NCBI RefSeq assembly: GCF_900092135.1
Contig: NZ_FMYF01000003.1
Location: 186,001 to 250,000, forward strand
Length of the DNA stretch: 64,000 nucleotides
Source: Raineyella antarctica
GTDB taxonomy: Bacteria; Actinomycetota; Actinomycetes; Propionibacteriales; Propionibacteriaceae
Direction: 5' to 3'
Part shown: in pieces, positions 45,779-55,634 of the stretch
Position numbering within the stretch: position 1 is the stretch's first letter
Layout of the letters: the number at the start of each line of letters is the position of its first letter
Notes under the pieces: generated by a model
What the model was told of the DNA's origin: nothing
Database searches by the model: none
What the model saw: the letters and a program-made list of their open reading frames with translations, nothing else
Made by a program: the position numbers and the translations under genes

Positions 45779-46096
45779 ATGAGCACCTTCCCACACCATT
45801 CCCTCCCGTCCCACCGCGCCGGGCCGGGGGTCGCCAGCATCGTCCTGGGTTTCCTCGCCCTCGCCGGAGTGGCCTGGAGCGCCCTGGTGACGCTCAACGA
45901 GGGCGTCGACCTGCCGGCCTGGGAACGCGTCCTGGGCGTCGCGCTCATCCCCATCGCGTTGGCCTTCGGCCTGTCCGTGGGCATCTACGCGGTCCGACGT
46001 CGCGAGCACGGTCGGGGGGCGGGAGAGATCGGGCTGGTGCTGGCAGCCCTCGCCATCGTCGCCCTGGTCCTGGTGGTCACGGTCATCGGCTACTGA
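45779..46096 (+). CDS. Small three-helix membrane protein, copy 1
   Basis: 105 residues with three hydrophobic helices. Polar N-terminus, then GVASIVLGFLALAGVAWSALVTLNEG, RVLGVALIPIALAFGLSVGIYAVRR and GLVLAALAIVALVLVVTVIGY. Aligns along its whole length with the 106-residue protein at 47760-48080; the 5' leaders are alike too (GGAGGGCCG before ATG). No family name known to me. Confidence 0.75.
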   Translation: MSTFPHHSLPSHRAGPGVASIVLGFLALAGVAWSALVTLNEGVDLPAWERVLGVALIPIALAFGLSVGIYAVRRREHGRGAGEIGLVLAALAIVALVLVVTVIGY

Positions 46097-46155
46097 GGGG
46101 TGCCGCGCACAGTAGGGGCGGCTAGGCTCGGGACCACCGACCCTGAGGAGACCCC

Positions 46156-47664
46156 ATGGCCGAGAACCCCGCCCCGCTCGCCCTGGTGACCGGTGCCACC
46201 GGCTACATCGGTGGCCGGCTCGTCCCCGAGTTGCTCAAGGCCGGCATCCGGGTCCGTGCGATGGCCCGCCACCCCGAGAACCTGCGCGGCCGCAGCTGGG
46301 CCGACCGGGTCGACATCGTCCAGGCCGACGCCGGCTCCCCCGAGGACCTGCGCCGGGCGATGGAAGGCGTCGACGTCGCCTACTACCTGATCCACGCCCT
46401 CGGCACCGGGCGGCGCTTCGAGAGCACCGACCGGCGTACGGCGCTGGTCTTCGGCGCAGCGGCCCGGGAGTCCGGGGTGAAGCGGATCGTCTACCTCGGC
46501 GGGCTGCACCCCGACATCGAGGAACTCTCCCCGCACCTGGAGTCCCGCCGCGAAGTCGGGGACATCCTGCTGGCCTCCGGCGTCCCGACCACGGTGCTGC
46601 AGGCCGCGGTGATCCTGGGCTCCGGCAGCGCCTCGTTCGAGATGATGCGCCACCTCACCGAGCGCCTGCCGATCATGGTCACGCCCAAGTGGGTGACCAA
46701 CCGGATCCAGCCGATCGCGATCCGCGACGTCCTGCGCTACCTGGTCGGATCGGCGTCGATGCCGCCGGATGTGAACCGTACGTTCGACATCGGCGGCCCG
46801 CAGGTCCTGACCTACGGCGAGATGATGCAGGGCTACGCCCGCGTGGCCGGGCTGGGGCGCCGGGTGATCATCCCGCTGCCGGTGCTCACCCCGTGGCTGG
46901 CCAGTCACTGGGTCGGCGTCGTCACCCCGGTCCCGGCCAAGCTGGCCAAGCCGCTGGTCGGCTCACTGATCCACGAGGTGGTCTGCCGCGAGGACGACAT
47001 CAAGCAGTACGTGCCCGACCCGCCCGAGGGCCTGGTCGACTTCGAGGGGGCGGTCCGCCTCGCCCTGCGCCGGATCGCGGACAGCGACGTGACCACCACC
47101 TTCTCCTCCGCGCTCGGACCGACCGCCCCGAGCGACCCGCTGCCCGAGGACCCGGACTGGGCCGGCGGCCGGCTGCGGGTCGACGAGCGGTCCTCGATCG
47201 TCGCCGCGACCCCCGAGGTGCTGTGGACGGTGATCGAGGGCATCGGCGGCGACAACGGCTGGTACTCCTGGCGCCTCGGCTGGGTCGCCCGCGGCGTGAT
47301 GGACCGGGTGTTCGGCGGACCCGGACTGCGCCGGGGGCGGCGCCACGGATCGGACCTGCTGGTCGGCGACGAGCTGGACTGGTGGCGGGTCGAGGCCATC
47401 GAGGAGGGCCACCTGCTGCGGCTGCGCGCCGAGATGCGACTGCCCGGCCTGGCCTGGCTCGAGCTCATCGCCGAGCAGGATGAGCAGGGGCGTACGGTCT
47501 TCCGGCAACGCGCCCTCTACCTGCCCAAGGGCCTGCCGGGTCTGGCCTACTGGTGGGCGGTCACACCTTTCCACGGGATCGTGTTCGGCGGTATGCAGCG
47601 CAACATCGCCGCCGCGGCCGTGGAGGCCCAGCGGTCGTTCGATGCCGGTCAGGGGCCGACCTGA
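46156..47664 (+). CDS. NAD(P)-binding (NmrA/SDR-like) protein with DUF2867 domain
   Basis: 502 residues. Atypical SDR N-terminal domain with LVTGATGYIGGRLVPELLKAG and VDVAYYLIHALGTG, ending near residue 300; then a C-terminal DUF2867/START-like domain (VDERSSIVAATPEVLWTVIEGIGGDNGWYSW ... FRQRALYLPKGLPGLAYWWAVTPFHGIVF). Function unknown. AGGAGA before the ATG. It is bracketed by two paralogous small membrane proteins. Confidence 0.85.
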   Translation: MAENPAPLALVTGATGYIGGRLVPELLKAGIRVRAMARHPENLRGRSWADRVDIVQADAGSPEDLRRAMEGVDVAYYLIHALGTGRRFESTDRRTALVFGAAARESGVKRIVYLGGLHPDIEELSPHLESRREVGDILLASGVPTTVLQAAVILGSGSASFEMMRHLTERLPIMVTPKWVTNRIQPIAIRDVLRYLVGSASMPPDVNRTFDIGGPQVLTYGEMMQGYARVAGLGRRVIIPLPVLTPWLASHWVGVVTPVPAKLAKPLVGSLIHEVVCREDDIKQYVPDPPEGLVDFEGAVRLALRRIADSDVTTTFSSALGPTAPSDPLPEDPDWAGGRLRVDERSSIVAATPEVLWTVIEGIGGDNGWYSWRLGWVARGVMDRVFGGPGLRRGRRHGSDLLVGDELDWWRVEAIEEGHLLRLRAEMRLPGLAWLELIAEQDEQGRTVFRQRALYLPKGLPGLAYWWAVTPFHGIVFGGMQRNIAAAAVEAQRSFDAGQGPT

Positions 47665-47759
47665 GAGCGAGATGACTGCACTCACAGGCCGAACGCCCCA
47701 CCGCGGGCGCAGCAACGGAGGACACTGAAAGCAGGAATCTCTTGCCGGAGGGCCGACCG

Positions 47760-48080
47760 ATGTCCCAGCTCGCACACCCCACCCACGCGTCACGGAGCCA
47801 CCGGCCCGGGACCATCAGCATCGCCATGGGCGTCCTGGCGCTGATCGGGTCCGCCTGGTCGATCTACCTGACCCTCGGCAGCGCCGGGCCCGAGCTGTCC
47901 AACGTCGTCCGGGGCATCGGGATGGCCCTGCTACCGATCGGACTTGTCGTCGGCGTCCCGACCGGCGTGATGGCCTTCCGCCGCGGGGGTGCCGACCGCG
48001 CAGTGGGACTCGCCGGTCTGGCGCTGGCCGCGCTGGCCCTCGGCGCATTCGTGGTGCTGCTCGCCACGACCGACTACTGA
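47760..48080 (+). CDS. Small three-helix membrane protein, copy 2
   Basis: 106 residues from ATG 47760 with GGAGGG seven bases upstream; a TTG 18 bases earlier is less likely. It has three helices and shares with copy 1 (45779-46096) the pattern SI-LGxLALxGxAWS, ALxPIxLxxG, AxRR and GLxLAALA, ending in a Tyr. Duplication around the NAD(P)-binding gene is the likely origin. Confidence 0.75.
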   Translation: MSQLAHPTHASRSHRPGTISIAMGVLALIGSAWSIYLTLGSAGPELSNVVRGIGMALLPIGLVVGVPTGVMAFRRGGADRAVGLAGLALAALALGAFVVLLATTDY

Positions 48081-48101
48081 CAGCGACGGGGTCGGCGCCG
48101 G

Positions 48102-48251
48102 TCAGAGACGGGCGTGCGAGTTCCGGGTGTGTCCCTCGATCAGCCGGGCGGCGGCTTGCGCATCACCTGAGGTGATCGCGTCGTAGATGCCGTGGTGCTC
48201 CGCACGCAGCTGCGCATCACCTCGCCCCAGGCCTCCAGATTCCTGCGTCAT
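48102..48251 (-). pseudogene. Remnant of a GntR/FadR-family regulator (C-terminal FCD end only)
   Basis: The 49-codon frame ends EHHGIYDAITSGDAQAAARLIEGH..., a sequence typical of the last helices of an FCD ligand-binding domain (EHxxIxDAIxxGDxxAAxxxxxxH). The DNA-binding domain and most of the FCD domain are missing. The reading frame continues upstream without a convincing match until the giant hairpin begins at 48326. Probably the end of a deleted regulator gene. A real short peptide is unlikely. Confidence 0.6.
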
Positions 48252-48325
48252 GACCCTCCCCATCTCGCTGGACCCATGGCACCAGCCCGTGCGCCTGGTC
48301 CGGGACTGCTCCGGCCCGCGCGCCG

Positions 48326-48416
48326 CCTGTACTGATTCCCAACGGCTCCCCTCGATCCACGCGTTCTCGTCACGGGAGTGCGTGGATCGAGGGGAGCGAG
48401 TGGGAATCAGTACAGG
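48326..48416. repeat. 91-nt near-perfect long hairpin element
   Basis: Outer arms CCTGTACTGATTCCCA (48326-48341) and its complement (48401-48416) pair over 16 bp; after a 3x3 internal loop, GCTCCCCTCGATCCACGC (48345-48362) and its complement (48380-48397) pair over 18 bp. The remaining 17 nt can form a weaker 7-bp extension with G-U pairs and a 3-nt loop. It is too long for an ordinary terminator. No ORF of note. Candidates: a MITE/REP-type element, a structured RNA or a recombination site. Confidence 0.85.
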
Positions 48417-48903
48417 ACATCCTCGGCACCTCAGCTCCCCTCTCGCGGCTCGCCGGATGTCACTCGCCGGCGCTCAGGTCGGGCACTCCCGCAGAACCGC
48501 CAGGAAAGGAATAGTGGGTGGACCGACCCACAGGGAAGGCTTTCGTTACCAGCCTGCACCCATCCATCCAACCCTGGCTAAGCAGTTAGACCAAACGGTT
48601 ACCTTTCCGTTACTTTTCTGGCGATCCAAAAGGCCACCTCTTCTGTCACACTCAGGTTGGGGGGGAATCCTGTATCACTCCGTCCGTCTCGGGCCCTCGG
48701 GCCTGCGGCGGACGTTTGAGTAGCGCCCGCTCCAGTGCTCGGTGACCGGGGGCCAAAAGCTCGGCCGGCATCCATGACCGGCACTCTGGCTCGCCCGGGC
48801 GAGACCAGCGAGTCGGCCTGTATCGCTTTCGCCCCGCAAGCACCGCATCCGGGCCTCAGCCGGAGCGCAAGCCGGGCACCCGCCGAAGAATTCGGAGGCT
48901 GCA
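48417..48903. other. Gene-poor, lower-GC interval
   Basis: No convincing gene. A relatively AT-rich stretch around 48570-48660 includes GGTTACCTTTCCGTTACTTTTC, with a CGTTACYTTTC-like motif repeated. A perfect 14-bp palindrome CTCGCCCGGGCGAG lies near 48790. GGAGG sits before the ATG of the oxidase remnant at 48904. The AT-rich stretch could hold that gene's promoter. Confidence 0.5.
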
Positions 48904-51900
48904 ATGCTCAAGAGAGCGCGGATGGCCGTCCTGGCCATCGTTGTCACCATTCCCATGATCCTCGGCCTGACGACCGCCTATGCGGCACCTTCCGGTGGCG
49001 CGTCGTCGACCAAGACCACCATCGACGCCTACAAGAAGAAGGCCGAGAACGTCAAGAAGAAGGCCGAGGAACGGATCACCCAGCAGGACCGCGACAAGGC
49101 CATCGCCAAGGCCCTTCAGCGGGGCGAGCTCAACCCGCTGATGACCGCCGCGACCGGGACAGCGGCGGCTCTGGCGCCCGGTGCGGCGCCGCACTACTTC
49201 AGCCATCCCAACTACGCCAACAGCCCGCTGCCGACCCTGGCGCCGGGCACCGGCGCGTATGTGGGCAACCGCCTGCAGGACCGTGCCTTCGCGACGGACT
49301 ACCCCGTGGGCGTGGGTCAGCTGGCACCGGTCTTCGTCGTGGTGGACACTCCATTGACCGGAGGCTTCCTAACGGAGTTCAAGGCCCGGAACCAGGCCAC
49401 CAACGGCGGCAGCCCATTCCCCTCAGCGGGGAACGTGTTCCACGCGTATGTGCTCCGCCCGACCGGCACGGCGGGCCAGTACACCGTGGTCTTCGACTCC
49501 GGGCTGCTCACCGTCCCCGCGCCGACCACGGCCAGCACCAGCGAAGACACGTCGTATGGCGTGACCAACCTGACTGTCCAGGACGGTGACCGTCTGGCGT
49601 TCTACGGCCAGGGCATCCCTGTGGACACCGGCGCCGGCAACGACATCCTCCACTACCCGGCCCCGACCGCCCCGCTGCAGGACACCACCATTACGATGGG
49701 GTCCACCGACTACCCGGTCTACCCGGAGGCGCGCACGTACTCCTTCGGCGCCACGGTCGCCCCCGCGACCCTCACCGGTGGCATCAGGAAGTTCGTCGAC
49801 ACGCTCCCCCCCCCTGCCGACCGCCCAGCCGGACACCGCCACCTATCCCGGCTCGGACTACTACGAGATCGCACTGGTCGAGTACGAGCAGAAGCTGCAC
49901 AGCGATTTGCCGCCCACCAAGCTGCGCGGGTATGTACAGCTCGCTACCAGCGTCGTCCCAGGGGACGGCGTCCCGCTGACCGGCCCTGGGGGTAAGGCCA
50001 TCAATCTGCCGGACGGTGCCCAAGCCGTCGGCGTGACCGCTCCGAGCTATCTCGGCCCGGCAATCGGGGCGACCAAGGACAAGCCTGTCCGAATCCTGTT
50101 CCGGAACCTCCTGCCCACCGGCGCGGCGGGCAACCTGTTCATCCCGACCGATACCACCGTTATGGGTTCGGGCAAGACCGCCGACGGGCACACGATGACC
50201 GAGGCGGACCCGCAGAATCCTATGTGCAGCGACCCTGCGAAGGCGGACATGGTGGCCGCTGGTCACTGCTACGCGGAGAACCGGGCGACCCTGCACCTGC
50301 ACGGTGGCGTCACGCCGTGGATCTCGGACGGGACCCCGCACCAGTGGATCACCCCGGCCGGTGAGACCACGGCCTATCCCAAGGGCGTCAGTGTCCAGAA
50401 CGTGCCGGACATGCCCGATCCCGGCCCCGGTGCCCAGACGTTCTTCTACACCAACGCCCAGAGCGCGCGGCTGATGTTCTACCACGACCACGCCTGGGGC
50501 ATCACCCGCCTCAACGTGTACGCCGGTGAGGCCGCGCCCTACATCATCACCGACAACACCGAGAAGGCGCTCGTCACCGCCGGGACCATCCCGGACGCCG
50601 CCTCGACCCTCAACCTTGTGGTCCAGGACAAGACGTTCGTGCCCTCGCCCGAGCAACTCGCTCAGCAGGACGAGACCTGGAACAGCGCCCGATGGGGCGA
50701 CCTGGGCGACCTGTGGATGCCGCACGTGTACTCGCCCGCCCAGAACCCTGGGGACGCCTCCGGCGTCAATGCCTTCGGCCGCTGGGCGTACGGACCGTGG
50801 TTCCACCCGCCGACCAACAGCATCGACAACCCGCCGATGGACAATCCCTACTACGACTCCAACTGCAACCCGGACCTCGGCTGGTGTGAACCCAAGCAGA
50901 TGCCGGGCACACCCTACCTCTCCATGGGCATGGAGTCCTTCATGGACACCCCCGTCGTCAACGGCACCGCCTACCCCACAGTGGAGCTGGACCCGAAGTC
51001 CTACCGGCTTCGGATCCTCAACGCGGCCAATGACCGGTTCTTCAACCTGTCCCTCTACAAGGCCGTGGATGCCAACGGCACCGTCTGCGACAAGGCGAAC
51101 CCGACTCCGGTGGCTGAGTCGACCGGCGTCAACTGCACCGAGGTGAAGCTCGACCCTGCCGATCCTGGCCTTCAACCCTGATGGGGAGCCCATCGACGTG
51201 GTCAACCACTACGTCAACTTCGGTTGGGAGTACGTGCTCCACTGCCACATCCTCAGTCACGAGGAGATGGACATGATGCGCACCCAGGTGGTGGGCGTGA
51301 ATCCGGTGGCTCCGACCTACGGGGGCGCCGTACGGTCCGGTACAGGGAAGAGTCAGATCTACACGGTCAGCTGGACCGACAAGTCCAAGAACGAGACCGC
51401 ATTCGCCATCGAGCGTCGGGTCGCCGGAAGCACCGATCCGTGGACGCAGATCGCCATGGTCCAGACCGAAGTGCTGAACAAGGTCGGCTACACGAAGGGA
51501 ACCGGTGCGGCCACCGGACCGGCGTCATACGTCGACCCGATCGGCAACACGAAGACGCTGTACGAGTACCAGGTGTACGCGGTCAACGTGGTCGGCGATG
51601 TGTGGGACTACTCCGACCCGGCGCTCAACAACATCCCGGCCGGCGGTGGCTTCCCGACGCTTACCCTGGACAGCCGCGGAACCGGTACCCAAACGGCCGA
51701 GCCCGTCGCTGCCCCGACCAACCTTACGGGCACCATCGCCGTCAAGAACAAGAAGACATCGACCGTAAAGCTCACCTGGACGGACAACGCCACCAATGAG
51801 ACAGGGTTCCTCATCCAGCGCACCGACCTGAGGGACAACTCCGTGGTCAACGCCACGGTAGGCCCCAACACCACCACCTTCACCCAGGACGTGACCTCCG

Positions 51901-51980
51901 GCGTCGCCTACAGCTACCGCGTCCACGCCTTCAGTGCCACTGCCCAGTCAGACTGGTCGAACGCGCTGCGGCTGCCCTGA
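48904..51980 (+). pseudogene. Broken secreted multicopper oxidase with FN3-like C-terminus
   Basis: Three frames cover one gene. Frame A (48904 to about 49810) has a signal peptide and the N-terminal domain. At a run of nine C (49806-49814) homology moves to a second frame, which carries the copper motifs HLHGGVTPW (about 50296) and FYHDHAWG (about 50479) and stops at 51181. The last part, from about 51160 in another frame, has HCHILSHEEMDMM then one or two fibronectin-III-like domains ending at 51980. The HPxHxH motif and its surrounding cupredoxin domain are absent, so an internal deletion accompanies the second shift. The C9 slip alone might be reversible or a sequencing error; the deletion is not. 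Confidence 0.8.
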
Positions 51981-52011
51981 CCTCCTCGTGAGGCCGTGAC
52001 CCCCAGATGAC

Positions 52012-52049
52012 ACGGAGTGCCCGGAGCCCACAGGCTCCGGGCACTCCGT
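52012..52049. terminator. Strong hairpin terminator after the multicopper oxidase remnant
   Basis: ACGGAGTGCCCGGAGCC, loop CACA, and GGCTCCGGGCACTCCGT form a perfect 17-bp stem. It lies 32 bp after the oxidase stop and before the end of the convergent VWA gene; probably bidirectional. Confidence 0.88.
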
Positions 52050-52106
52050 CGTTCCGGTCGGCTGGAGCGTCTTCCCCACGGGACGGCGATCACGACCCCG
52101 ATCAGG

Positions 52107-54116
52107 TCACGGTACCCACCAGCCGCGCTCGCCCCAGCCGCCGTACGTCTCGCGGCGCTGCGCCCGGCGTGACCGCGACCCCAGGTAGCTGCCGACCACC
52201 GCCGCGCCGAGCTCGTCCAGCTCGGGCGCTACCACCCGGCCGTCCACCCGCCGCGCGATCGAGTCCACGAACCGTGCCAGCCCCGGGTCGTCCCCGAGCC
52301 GGAAGAACGTGACCTGCGCACCGAGCCGGCCGGAGGCGTCCAGCTCCTCGACCGTCGCGGCGATGGTCAGCGGGTGCGGCGGGTAGTCGAAGAACACCTC
52401 CGCATCGGGCAGCAGGTGGGCGGTCGGCTCCCCGTCGGTGACCACCAGCAGCACCGGCTGCGCATCGGGGTGCTGGCGGAAGAACTTGTTGGCGAGCAGC
52501 AGCCCGTGGTGCAGGTTGGTGCCCTTGGCCCAGTTCGAGTCGAGCCCGACCAGCTCCTCCATGTCCATCACCTGCGCGTGCCTGCCGAAGCCGACCAGCT
52601 GCAGGGCGTCCCCGCGGAAGCGGGTGCTGATCAGCTGGTGCAGGGCAAGCGCCGTCCGCTTCATCGGCACCCAGCGGCCCTCCATCATCATCGAGAAGCT
52701 GGTGTCGACCAGCAGCGCGACCGCCGCCCGGCTGTGCGCCTCGGTCTCGGTCACCTCCACGTCCTCCAGCTCCAGCCGCACCCCGCTCGCCGCCGACCCG
52801 CCCCCGGCAACGGTCCGCAGCACCGCATTGGTGACCGTACGGGTGACCGCCCAGGGCTCGGTGTCCCCGAACTCCCAGTCCAGGGAGGCCCCGGTCGGCT
52901 CGCCCAGCTGGCCGGCGCGGCGTACGTCACGCTGTCCGGCGCGGGCCGACAGCCGGGTCGCCACGTCGCGGAGCAGCTGCCTGCCGAGCTGGCGCATCGC
53001 CTTCGGGCTGAGCCGCAGGTCGCCGTCGGGGGTCCGGCGCAGGAACCCGGAGTCGCGCAGCGCGCGATCCAGCTCGGCCAGCGCCCGGGCATCGACGGCG
53101 GCCTCGGCACCGAGCTGGCGGGCCAGCGCATCGAGGTCGATGTCGTCCAGATTGGCGCCGTTGTGCGCCTGCGCCAGCTGGTCGGACAGCTCGTCGAGGT
53201 CGGCGAGGTCCTGCATGACGCCGGTCCCCTCCCCCAGGCCGAGGCCCTCCTGGCCCTCGAATCCCTCCGACCCGTCCCAGTCCTCCCCCGGCCGCAGGGA
53301 CCGCAGGTTGTCGTCCATCCGGCCCAGTTGCTGCATGAGCTCGGCCGAGCCGAAGGCCTGCTGGGACAGCTCCATCAGTTCCTGGCGCTGTTCGGGGGTC
53401 ATCGAGTTGAGCATCCGCTGCGCCGCCGCGCTGCGCCGGGCCAGCGAGTCGAGCAACTCGTCGATGTCCTGGGGGTTCTCGGGGAAGTACTGCCCGTGCT
53501 GGTCCATGAACTCCTGGAAGTCCTCGGGGGTGTCCTCCCCCAGCCGGTGCTTCTCCAGCAGGTCGTTGAGGTCACGGAGCATCTCCCCGACCCGCTGGCG
53601 GTCCTCGTCGGTCGCGCCCTCCAGGGCCTGCTTCATCCCCTCGAAGCGCTGGTCCAGCAGGTCGCGGCCGAGCAGGTCCTTGATCTGGTCGTACGCCTCG
53701 CGCGCCTCGCTGCTCTGCCAGTCGTACGAGGCCAGCTCCTGCACCGCCGCCGGCGTGGAGGGCGGCAGCTCGTCCAGGCGCATCTCCCGGAAGGCCCGGT
53801 CGGAGTCGTCCATCATCGCGTCGCGGGCCAGCTGCTTGCGCTCCTCGAGCACCGCCCGGTCGAGCAGCTCGCGGACCTGCTGCAGGGTGCCGTCGAGGCT
53901 GTGCTCCCGGACGAGCTCGCGGCGCTTGCGGGCGATCCGCCCGGCCAGCTCGTCCAGGCCGGTGCGGTCCCGGCCGCCGTGGCGCAGGAACTCCCGCATC
54001 GCCCGCTGCGGGGACGCGCCGCCCATGACGTCCTCGCCGATGGCCTCCAGGGCCTCGGCCAGGTCGACCGGCGGGGCGAGCGGGTCCCCGCCGGTGTAGC
54101 GGGTGTAGCGGCTCAT
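52107..54116 (-). CDS. VWA (von Willebrand factor A) domain protein partnered with MoxR ATPase
   Basis: 669 residues. Long charged helical N-terminal two-thirds rich in Glu, Asp and Gln; a C-terminal VWA domain (about 460-640) with MIDAS motif ALLVDTSFSMMMEGRW, Thr in NWAKGTNLHHGL and Asp in LVVTDGEPTAH. MoxR-VWA pairs act as chaperone-like systems in assembling metal or multi-subunit complexes. Its ATG overlaps the stop of the ATPase gene by 4 bp, so they are made together. Confidence 0.88.
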   Translation of the reverse strand: MSRYTRYTGGDPLAPPVDLAEALEAIGEDVMGGASPQRAMREFLRHGGRDRTGLDELAGRIARKRRELVREHSLDGTLQQVRELLDRAVLEERKQLARDAMMDDSDRAFREMRLDELPPSTPAAVQELASYDWQSSEAREAYDQIKDLLGRDLLDQRFEGMKQALEGATDEDRQRVGEMLRDLNDLLEKHRLGEDTPEDFQEFMDQHGQYFPENPQDIDELLDSLARRSAAAQRMLNSMTPEQRQELMELSQQAFGSAELMQQLGRMDDNLRSLRPGEDWDGSEGFEGQEGLGLGEGTGVMQDLADLDELSDQLAQAHNGANLDDIDLDALARQLGAEAAVDARALAELDRALRDSGFLRRTPDGDLRLSPKAMRQLGRQLLRDVATRLSARAGQRDVRRAGQLGEPTGASLDWEFGDTEPWAVTRTVTNAVLRTVAGGGSAASGVRLELEDVEVTETEAHSRAAVALLVDTSFSMMMEGRWVPMKRTALALHQLISTRFRGDALQLVGFGRHAQVMDMEELVGLDSNWAKGTNLHHGLLLANKFFRQHPDAQPVLLVVTDGEPTAHLLPDAEVFFDYPPHPLTIAATVEELDASGRLGAQVTFFRLGDDPGLARFVDSIARRVDGRVVAPELDELGAAVVGSYLGSRSRRAQRRETYGGWGERGWWVP

Positions 54117-55513
54117 CCGTACACTGCCTCCCCGCCGCCGGACTCCTTGCCGATCCGGCGGGCCAGGAACAGGCCCTCCAAGGCGAGTTCGATGGCGCTG
54201 GCCGCCTCACCCGGCGAGTGCGCCCCGAGGCGGCCGGTGATCTGGTCGTACAGCTCGGACTCCCCCAGCGACGGCAGGCCGGACAGGAACTCCTCGGCGG
54301 TCACCTGCGCACCGGTCGAGACCGTGTGGCCCTTCTCCATCGCGGAGACCAGCAGGCCCATGTCGATGCCGCGGAAGTGCTCCCGGACGGTCGCGGCCAG
54401 CGCGGTCCGCAGCAGGTGGGTGAGGATCTCGACCTCGCGGCCCTCCTCGCCGGACTCGAACTCGATCTTGCCGCGCAGCACGTCGACCACGGTGTCCAGG
54501 TCGATCACCCGGGCGACCGCCTCCGGCTCCCCTCGCCGCGTTGCCCGGTGCAGGGCGGAGGCTGCGACGGTCTCGACGCCGGCGATCGCGAAGCGGGCGC
54601 TCACCCCCGATCGCTGGTCGACCGCGCCGGACTCGCGCAGCGCCCGGGTGAAGCGGGCCATCACCTCCAGCACGTGGTCGGGCACCTCGGCGACCAGCCG
54701 CGCCTCCTGGCGCACCACGGCCATCTCGGACTCCAGGCTGGTCGGGTAGTGGGTCCGGATCTCGGCGCCGAAGCGGTCCTTCAGCGGGGTGATGATCCGG
54801 CCGCGGTTGGTGTAGTCCTCCGGGTTGGCGGATGCGACGACGAGCACGTCCAGCGGCAGGCGGAGCACGTAGCCGCGGATCTGGATGTCGCGCTCCTCCA
54901 TCACGTTGAGCATCGCGACCTGGATCCGCTCGGCCAGGTCGGGCAGCTCGTTGATCGCGACGATGCCGCGGTGGCTGCGCGGGATGAGGCCGAAGTGGAT
55001 CGTCTCCGGGTCGCCGAGGTGGCGGCCCTCGGCGACCTTCATCGGGTCGACGTCACCGATCAGGTCGGCGACCGAGGTGTCGGGGGTGGCGAGCTTCTCC
55101 GCGTACCGCTCGCTGCGGTGGCGCCACTCGATCGGCAGGTCGTCACCCTGCTCGGCGACCGCCCGGCGCGACTGCGGGGTGATCGGGTCGTACGGGTGCT
55201 CGCCGAGCTCGGCGCCGGTGATCACCGGGGTCCACTCGTCCAGCAGGCCGACGAGCGTACGCAGCAGCCGGGTCTTGCCCTGCCCGCGCTCGCCGAGCAG
55301 CACGATGTCGTGGCCGGCGATCAGCGCGCGCTCCAGCTGCGGGATGACCGTGTCCTGGAAGCCGTGCAGGCCGGCCCACGGATTCTCCCCGGCGCGCAGC
55401 ATGGCCAGCAGGTTGTCCCGTACCTCCTCGCGGAGCGTACGGAGCCGGTGGCCGGAGGCGCGGAGCTGGCCGAGGGTACGAGGGGTGGGAACGTCCGATG
55501 AGGTGCTCGTCAC
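54113..55513 (-). CDS. MoxR-like AAA+ ATPase (magnesium chelatase subunit I-like)
   Basis: Walker A GERGQGKTRLL (about residue 70), Walker B-like GIVAINELPDL, sensor-type VVASANPEDYTNRGRIITPLKDRFG. About 466 residues from GTG 55513, chosen because TAGCGT lies seven bases upstream; a TTG at 55540 gives nine more residues. It forms an operon with the VWA gene, which it would remodel or whose bound substrate it would act on. Cytoplasmic. Confidence 0.88.
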   Translation of the reverse strand: MTSTSSDVPTPRTLGQLRASGHRLRTLREEVRDNLLAMLRAGENPWAGLHGFQDTVIPQLERALIAGHDIVLLGERGQGKTRLLRTLVGLLDEWTPVITGAELGEHPYDPITPQSRRAVAEQGDDLPIEWRHRSERYAEKLATPDTSVADLIGDVDPMKVAEGRHLGDPETIHFGLIPRSHRGIVAINELPDLAERIQVAMLNVMEERDIQIRGYVLRLPLDVLVVASANPEDYTNRGRIITPLKDRFGAEIRTHYPTSLESEMAVVRQEARLVAEVPDHVLEVMARFTRALRESGAVDQRSGVSARFAIAGVETVAASALHRATRRGEPEAVARVIDLDTVVDVLRGKIEFESGEEGREVEILTHLLRTALAATVREHFRGIDMGLLVSAMEKGHTVSTGAQVTAEEFLSGLPSLGESELYDQITGRLGAHSPGEAASAIELALEGLFLARRIGKESGGGEAVYG

Positions 55514-55634
55514 ACCACACACGCTAACCCCGGCGTACAACAGAGAAAAGGGCCCGGCCGAGGGACGGTGCCCGGAAGCCGGCCTAGGTCCTCCGCCCCT
55601 ACTTCCGACCGGCGAGCGCGGGCCGGCTCACCCT

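Noticed and set aside
48187-48723. 178-codon + strand frame across the giant hairpin
   Set aside because: No SD, no similarity, runs through inverted repeats and the GntR remnant.
48788-48806. 14-bp palindrome CTCGCCCGGGCGAG as an operator
   Set aside because: All-GC palindromes of this size are expected by chance in this DNA, and position relative to a promoter is unclear.
49784-51205. 473-codon - strand frame opposite the broken multicopper oxidase
   Set aside because: Val/Gly/Arg-rich shadow; the + strand carries the recognisable copper motifs in spite of its frame breaks.
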